Shown: positions 59,465-64,000 of the stretch, in pieces | Numbering within the stretch: the first letter of the stretch is position 1 | How the letters are laid out: every line of letters starts with the position of its first letter | Source of the DNA: JAIMBK01 sp040755975 | Lineage (GTDB): Bacteria > Bacillota > Desulfotomaculia > Desulfotomaculales > Nap2-2B | Length of the DNA stretch: 64,000 bases | NCBI GenBank assembly: GCA_040755975.1 | Contig: JBFLZY010000005.1 | Span: 11,525-75,524 of the forward strand | Reading direction: 5' to 3' | Program-made: the position numbers and the translations under genes | Notes under the pieces: model-generated | Database searches by the model: none | Told to the model about the DNA's origin: nothing | Seen by the model: the letters and a program-made list of their open reading frames with translations, nothing else

Positions 59465-61310
59465 TTTTCTTTCCTCCCGAAAGCTCCGGTTCAATCTCTA
59501 AGGCCACGCATAATCCGCAACCGGAGCATCTGCCCCCCCGGCAGTCAGGGGTCGGTATTCCCTCCAGGGCGCGCTCGTGCTCGCGGACCAGGTATTTTTT
59601 AGAAACGCCGGCAAAGATGTGCTCCCAGGGCAAAATATCGTCGTAGCTGTACCTTCGGTGGGCGTACCAGTCCGGGTCGACCCCGGTCCGGGCAAAGGCC
59701 TCCCGCCAGAGAGCGAAGCGAAAAGATTCCGACCAGCCGTCGAAACGGCAGCCCATCCGCCACGCCTCTTCCAGGGCGGCGCCCAGGCGCCTGTCCCCGC
59801 GCGCCAGCACGGCTTCCAAAAAACTCATCTCGGGGTCGTGCCAGCGGAAAACGATCCCCCTTGTTCTCAACAAATCCTTAAGAACGGCCTGTTTTTCATT
59901 TAAGCTTTCCAGGGTGTCCTGGGCTTCCCATTGAAAGGGGGTATGGGGCTTGGGCACGAAACAGGATACGCTCACCGTCACGGCCAGTCTGCCCCGCGGC
60001 ACGCCCAGGCGCCGCCCCGTTTCCAGCACCCGGTGGGCCAGTCGGGCAATACCTTCTACGTCGGCGCGCGTTTCGGTAGGCAGACCGATCATAAAATACA
60101 TCTTTACCGCCGCCCACCCCGCAGTGAAAGCGCTTTCCACCGCGTGCAGAAGATCCTCTTCGGTAACCCCCTTGTTAATCACGTCCCGCAGGCGCTGCGT
60201 ACCCGCCTCCGGCGCAAAGGTCAGGCCCGCCTTGCGCACGCGGCTGACTTCCCTCGCCAGATCCACCGAAAAGGCGTCCACGCGTAGAGAAGGCAGGGAT
60301 ATGTTGATCTTCTGACTGGCAAATTCGTCCAGAAGCTCCCGAACCAACTTTTCTACCCGGGAATAATCGGCGGTGCTTAAGGAAACCAGCGAAATTTCGT
60401 CGTAACCGGTATGCTTGACCAGCTCCCGGGCCTGCGCCAGCAACTTTTCCGGGCTTTTTTCCCGAACGGGCCGGTAAATCACGCCGGCCTGGCAAAAACG
60501 GCAACCCCTGGTGCAGCCCCGCATAACTTCCAGCATAACGCGGTCGTGAACTGTTTCCGTGGAAGGCACGATCAACGCCGCCGGAAAGGGGGATGCTTCA
60601 AAATTCTTGACCACCCTTTTGGTTACCTGCTCCGGAACGCCTTCCCGCAGCGGCTCCAGGGACTTAATTCTTCCGTCCGGTTTATATTCTACCAGATATA
60701 ATGAAGGAACGTAAACACCGGATATTCCGGCGGCCCGCAAAAAAAGCTTTTCCCTGTTCCCATCCAGCCGGAAATCCTTGATGAGATCAATAATTTCGTG
60801 AAATACTTCCTCTCCTTCGCCGATCACAAACAGATCGATAAATTCGGCCAGCGGTTCGGGGTTATAGGCGCAAGGCCCGCCTGCGATCACCAGGGGATGC
60901 CGGGCGCTACGCTCCGCGGAGCGCAGCGGCAACCCGGCTAAATCCAACATGTTTAAAACGTTGGTAAAGGTCAATTCGTACTGCAGCGTGAAGGCAAGCA
61001 GGTCGAAGTCTTTAATAGGACGGTGCGATTCCAGGGTAAACAAAGGAATCCCGTGCCGGCGCATTTCCTTTTCCATGTCCACCCACGGAGCAAAGGTGCG
61101 CTCCATTAAAGCATCGTCCCGCTGATTAACCACGTGGTAAAGAATCTGCAGGCCCAGGTGGGACATACCCACTTCGTAAACGTCGGGAAAAGCAAAAGCA
61201 ATTTTCACCGGGGTTTGCGCCCAGTCTTTCCGGACGGCATTCCATTCGCCGCCGACGTAGCGCGCCGGCTTTTGGACGCGGGTTAAAACCTTTTCGATTT
61301 CGGGATTCAT
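59439..61310 (-). CDS. TIGR03960-type B12-binding-like radical SAM protein
   Basis: A 623-aa protein. An N-terminal B12-binding-like region (KIAFAFPDVYEVGMSHLG, ITLQYELTFTNVLNML-like segment, PLVIAGGPCAYNPEPLAEF) leads to the radical SAM core with CTRGCRFCQAG near residue 267. The C-terminal end is Cys-rich (CRGGRCSGCGLC), suggesting an extra cluster. It is paired with the TIGR03936 protein; the two are commonly beside rng and ribosomal protein genes in Clostridia, hinting at RNA or ribosome modification, but no reaction is known to me. Confidence 0.9.
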   Translation of the reverse strand: MNPEIEKVLTRVQKPARYVGGEWNAVRKDWAQTPVKIAFAFPDVYEVGMSHLGLQILYHVVNQRDDALMERTFAPWVDMEKEMRRHGIPLFTLESHRPIKDFDLLAFTLQYELTFTNVLNMLDLAGLPLRSAERSARHPLVIAGGPCAYNPEPLAEFIDLFVIGEGEEVFHEIIDLIKDFRLDGNREKLFLRAAGISGVYVPSLYLVEYKPDGRIKSLEPLREGVPEQVTKRVVKNFEASPFPAALIVPSTETVHDRVMLEVMRGCTRGCRFCQAGVIYRPVREKSPEKLLAQARELVKHTGYDEISLVSLSTADYSRVEKLVRELLDEFASQKINISLPSLRVDAFSVDLAREVSRVRKAGLTFAPEAGTQRLRDVINKGVTEEDLLHAVESAFTAGWAAVKMYFMIGLPTETRADVEGIARLAHRVLETGRRLGVPRGRLAVTVSVSCFVPKPHTPFQWEAQDTLESLNEKQAVLKDLLRTRGIVFRWHDPEMSFLEAVLARGDRRLGAALEEAWRMGCRFDGWSESFRFALWREAFARTGVDPDWYAHRRYSYDDILPWEHIFAGVSKKYLVREHERALEGIPTPDCRGGRCSGCGLCVALEIEPELSGGKKIAQIQGSV

Positions 61311-61336
61311 GGCTCCTCCTCAACGAAAAAAATAAC

Positions 61337-61360
61337 CGCAAAGACGAAAAAAACGCAAAG
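61337..61360. repeat. CAAAG-type degenerate repeat
   Basis: CGCAAAGACG followed by ACGCAAAG, upstream of the TIGR03960 gene, resembles the repeats at 6009-6032 and, inverted, at 17976-18011. Confidence 0.4.
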
Positions 61361-61475
61361 CTTAACGAAAAATAAATTTAGCAGCCGGTCCTTGCTATGC
61401 CTTAAAGCCTATTATTACCAACGCTAAATGGTTCCTTAACATCTTCTCTATATTTTAATTAAAAACCTGCAATTA

Positions 61476-61607
61476 TTAAAACAAAGACGCGGCCAGCGCC
61501 AGGGAAAGGGCCTCTTCGTAGTCCCTGGCTGCGGCTATTAATTTGCCGTCGTAAAGGGCCAGCCAATGATTTTCACAGTAAACGAAAACTACGTCCTCAA
61601 AAAGCAT
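61476..61607 (-). CDS. Small 43-aa protein, DUF5678-like
   Basis: ATG 61607 follows GAGGAGGTG. The core VYCENHWLALYDGKLIAAARD and the following helix EEALSLALAA fit the short DUF5678-type pattern of a small beta-hairpin with a GK turn. The function is unknown. It lies between the radical SAM gene and a separate small transcription unit, on the same strand as both. Confidence 0.6.
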   Translation of the reverse strand: MLFEDVVFVYCENHWLALYDGKLIAAARDYEEALSLALAASLF

Positions 61608-61715
61608 TACCTAGCGCACCTCCTCTCCAGATACCAGCGGTTACCTTTTGCGCGTCCCGCCCATCCCTGTGTGCGTCTGTACCTTTGTACCCCTGTGACT
61701 GCCTAAAAAACTTTA

Positions 61716-61736
61716 GGCCACCCAACCTGGGTGGCC
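61716..61736 (-). terminator. Terminator of the 43-aa unit at 61772
   Basis: A perfect 8-bp stem (61729-61736 with 61716-61723) and 5-base loop is followed on the minus strand by TAAAGTTTTTT. It lies about 35 bases past the stop of the small ORF. Confidence 0.78.
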
Positions 61737-61771
61737 CCTTGCTCCTTTTCATTAACTCAGCAAAAACTATT

Positions 61772-61903
61772 TCAAAGCAAGTCCACGGCAGGTTGCCGGC
61801 CCAGGTATGCAAACGCAAACGCCATTGCCCCGGTGCACATCGGCATGCCCGGGGTGTTGATAGTAGTCATTGCGTTTGCTGGCCTGACCGGCAACAGCAA
61901 CAT
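61772..61903 (-). CDS. Unrecognised 43-aa protein with its own signals
   Basis: ATG 61903 follows AGGAGGGGAG, among the best ribosome-binding sites in the window. The product has four Leu after Met, then an unusual Met-, Thr- and Pro-rich stretch (INTPGMPMCTGAMAFAFAYL) with one Cys. There is a TATACA-like -10 just upstream and a strong terminator downstream, so it appears to be a complete small transcription unit. I know no family that matches. The opposite strand has a longer frame (61731-61964) but no ribosome-binding site. Confidence 0.5.
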   Translation of the reverse strand: MLLLPVRPANAMTTINTPGMPMCTGAMAFAFAYLGRQPAVDLL

Positions 61904-62048
61904 GCGTCTCCCCTCCTGTATACAATATACCATAAAGGTACCGGTGCTGGCAACACTTTTTTAAGGACTTGACTTAAAAAGGCATAATATGGTATTTTGT
62001 GTTCAATACTATAACCTGTATTCGGTTTAGACAAAGGGAGTGGCTCAA

Positions 62049-63419
62049 ATGAAGGAAATTCTGACTGTCGATGTCGGCCATTTATTACAGGAAAACGATC
62101 GGCTCGCCGCCTGGGTCGAAAAATATGGCGGCGCCTTTGGCGAATTTCAATCCGCGCTAAAAGAAAACAGCTCGCCTGTTACCCTTTCCTTCACGGAAGA
62201 AAGCTCCCTGCCGGAAATAAAACGCCTGGCCCAAAACCTGAAAAACAAATACGAAAATTTTCTAGTGCTGGGCATCGGGGGCTCCGCCCTGGGGTTTCGA
62301 GCCGTTTTGCAGTTCCTCAAGGGGCCTTTTTATAATCTGGAAAGGCGCAGCCAGCCGCGCATCTTCGTACTGGACAATCTGGACCCGGCAGTGGTCAAAA
62401 AGCTGGACGAACTCCTGGACTTTTCCAGGACGGGGCTCATTTACACCAGCAAATCCGGCTCCACGCCTGAAACGGCGGCGAGCTTTATCCATTTTTACAA
62501 AATGTACAAAGAAGCCGGCGGCAATCTCCGGGACATCGTCATCATCTGCGACCGCCGCGACAACGGGATCAACCGGATCGCCAAAAACCTGGGGTGCCAC
62601 CTGTTGCATATCCCCCGCGACCTCCCCGGCAGATACTCGGTTTTATCTTCGGTGGGGTTCCTTCCTGCGGAAATTGCCGGCATCGACAGCCAACAACTGT
62701 TGGCCGGCGCCCGGGTGGTTCACCAGGCGGTTGCCGGCGCCCCCGCCGGGCAAAATGCCGTCTTTGCCCTGGGGACAAGTCTTTATGAGCACGCCCGCCG
62801 GGGCAGGACCATCCACGTCCTTTTTAACTACAGCAGCCTGCTTTTTGAATTTGGCCTGTGGTTCATGCAGTTATGGGCCGAAAGCCTGGGCAAAAAGCTG
62901 TCTGCCACCGGGGAAGTCATCAACGCCGGGACTACCCCGCTGGCCTGCCTGGGAGCTACCGACCAGCATTCCCTCCTGCAGCTCTTTAAAGAGGGGCCGG
63001 ACGACAAAGTGTACGGTTTTCTTAAAATTGGCACTCTCCCCACCGATATTGAGCTCACCGGCGAGTTTCCTACGGAAGTGGAATACGCCTACTTTGCCGG
63101 CCATACCATGAGCGAGCAGCTCAATATTGAGCAAATGGCCACGGAAATGAGCCTGGCCGGGGCCGGGCGCCCCTGCTACCGGATCACCCTCAAAGATATT
63201 TCCGCCTCCACACTCGGCGCGCTGTTCTATTTTTACGAAGCCCTTGTAGTGTATTCCGCGCAGTTGTGGCGGGTTAACCCCTTCAATCAGCCCGGCGTGG
63301 AGGAAGGCAAAAATATTACCTACTCCCTTATGGGCAGGCAAGACTACGCCGACCGGCGGCGGGGATATGAGAAAGACATCGCACAGTACAACAAGCAGCA
63401 AAAGATATTTAAATTGTAA
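62049..63419 (+). CDS. pgi: Glucose-6-phosphate isomerase
   Basis: A 456-aa phosphoglucose isomerase of glycolysis. Substrate-binding segments LGIGGSALGFRAVLQFL, YTSKSGSTPETAASF and SVLSSVGFLPAEIAGID are visible, as is the active-site region near TGEVINAGTTPLACLGATDQHS and the C-terminal QLWRVNPFNQPGVEEGK with the catalytic Glu/Lys region. ATG 62049 is chosen, eight bases after GGGAG; a GTG nine bases earlier overlaps that site. It is a single plus-strand gene convergent with the M50 protease gene. Confidence 0.96.
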   Translation: MKEILTVDVGHLLQENDRLAAWVEKYGGAFGEFQSALKENSSPVTLSFTEESSLPEIKRLAQNLKNKYENFLVLGIGGSALGFRAVLQFLKGPFYNLERRSQPRIFVLDNLDPAVVKKLDELLDFSRTGLIYTSKSGSTPETAASFIHFYKMYKEAGGNLRDIVIICDRRDNGINRIAKNLGCHLLHIPRDLPGRYSVLSSVGFLPAEIAGIDSQQLLAGARVVHQAVAGAPAGQNAVFALGTSLYEHARRGRTIHVLFNYSSLLFEFGLWFMQLWAESLGKKLSATGEVINAGTTPLACLGATDQHSLLQLFKEGPDDKVYGFLKIGTLPTDIELTGEFPTEVEYAYFAGHTMSEQLNIEQMATEMSLAGAGRPCYRITLKDISASTLGALFYFYEALVVYSAQLWRVNPFNQPGVEEGKNITYSLMGRQDYADRRRGYEKDIAQYNKQQKIFKL

Positions 63420-63426
63420 TACGAGT

Positions 63427-64000
63427 TCATAACGGCTTCAAAGGCAGCTTCCCCACCGGCAAGTCAAAGCCGTGCTCCAGCAGGCCGTCGATGACCTGCG
63501 CCTCGGTAAGCATTCCTTTATAACGCCACTGCCTGTCCAAAACCAGCACCACGTGAAATCTCTGCGGCAAAAAGGGGCGGATGATCTCCCCTAAAGTCAA
63601 GTTTTCCATAACCACAAAAGTTTCGGCGGGAAGCACCCCGGCTTTGGCCAACTCCCCCTTTTTTCGCGTCAGGTGGCGCACAAAAAGGTAAGGCGCCGCA
63701 CCCTTTTCGCGCGTTGCCGCGTAGAAAAGAAAGAGCCCTGTAAACAAGATGTCCAGGCCGCTAAATCTAAAAAACAAACCAAAAGAACCGAACAGGACAA
63801 TCAAAGCCGCCCACACCTGGCCAAGCGCAGCAGCCCGGTAAGTGGCGTCGCGGATACCGATTTTGGCGGCCAGGTGCGCCCGGTAGACCCGCCCGCCGTC
63901 GAGCGGCAGGGCCGGGAGCAAATTAAAAGCGGCAATCAGCAGGTTGCACTGCAGAAAAAAGGGGCCGAGTTCGTCGTGCCAGAGGCCGTGATTTTTTAAA
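63427..64000 (-). CDS. M50 site-2 protease, SpoIVFB-like (N-terminus outside the window)
   Basis: The frame is open to the window edge, so the N-terminal HExxH half lies outside. The visible part starts with WHDELGPFFLQCNLLIAAFN and continues to LLPALPLDGGRVYRAH, the second metal-ligand motif of membrane-embedded M50 proteases. Two further helices follow, then a CBS-like domain of about 80 residues (TFVVMENLTLGEIIRPF, HVVLVLDRQWRYKGML). This is the SpoIVFB layout; SpoIVFB cleaves pro-sigma-K in the mother cell. In Bacillus it lies next to rplU-rpmA-spo0B-obg, as it does here at some distance. Confidence 0.88.
   Translation of the reverse strand, partial: LKNHGLWHDELGPFFLQCNLLIAAFNLLPALPLDGGRVYRAHLAAKIGIRDATYRAAALGQVWAALIVLFGSFGLFFRFSGLDILFTGLFLFYAATREKGAAPYLFVRHLTRKKGELAKAGVLPAETFVVMENLTLGEIIRPFLPQRFHVVLVLDRQWRYKGMLTEAQVIDGLLEHGFDLPVGKLPLKPL

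Noticed and set aside
61731..61964. 77-aa plus-strand frame across the small unit
   Set aside because: No ribosome-binding site; the opposite strand has a strong one, a start codon and a terminator in register.
1..64000. CRISPR arrays, tRNA and rRNA genes
   Set aside because: No evenly spaced direct repeats with unique spacers and no recognisable tRNA or rRNA sequence were seen on either strand. A covariance-model scan would settle small RNAs.

Overview
The window reads as about 64 kb of chromosome from an anaerobic, endospore-forming clostridial Firmicute, most like the Peptococcaceae (Pelotomaculum/Desulfotomaculum group). This is inferred from gene content and order: a PyrR-controlled pyr operon, the rplU-rpmA-spo0B-obg sporulation neighbourhood, an M50 SpoIVFB-like protease, a GerM lipoprotein, 2-hydroxyacyl-CoA dehydratase activation proteins, a membrane pyrophosphatase and paired radical-SAM proteins of the TIGR03960/TIGR03936 type. 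No rRNA, tRNA or CRISPR array was seen.

Layout. 1-5.0 kb: the tail of a membrane protein, a small CBM25-like protein, a three-gene acyl-CoA dehydratase activation cluster and a short-chain dehydrogenase. 5.0-25.6 kb: a pyrimidine operon on the minus strand (promoter, PyrR attenuator, pyrR, pyrB, pyrC, carA, carB) separated from its pyrK and pyrD by about 11 kb. The intervening block holds a plus-strand exosortase-G (XrtG) cassette, a flippase/glycosyltransferase pair, a minus-strand FAD oxidoreductase and a truncated transposase whose promoter points into pyrK-pyrD. 25.6-34.9 kb: a wHTH regulator, a radical SAM protein, DUF1015, murJ, a two-subunit CoA-transferase whose alpha subunit carries an in-frame TGA followed by a SECIS-like hairpin, a diguanylate cyclase and a GerM lipoprotein. 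35-40.7 kb: uvrB, a sugar-binding lipoprotein, a family-4 uracil-DNA glycosylase and CooT, with two copies of a palindromic intergenic element.

40.8-48.5 kb: a cell-division/envelope cluster (ftsE, ftsX, M23 peptidase, ctpA, PDZ MinJ-like protein), then two hotdog thioesterases and a LysR regulator. 49-64 kb: hppA, secG, rsfS, an RRM protein, nadD, proB, obg, spo0B-like, rpmA, rplU, rng, the two radical-SAM-linked proteins, pgi and an M50 protease cut by the window edge. proA is missing between proB and nadD, but a 19-codon remnant of its 5' end remains.

The strongest leads are: (1) the XrtG cassette with a neighbouring secreted protein whose C-terminus looks like an exosortase sorting signal; (2) the split pyr operon with pyrKD apparently expressed from a transposase-remnant promoter; (3) the TGA-containing CoA-transferase; (4) the proA deletion scar; (5) the palindromic repeat family; (6) two genes that seem to start with ATT. 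All calls come from reading the sequence; no database search was possible.
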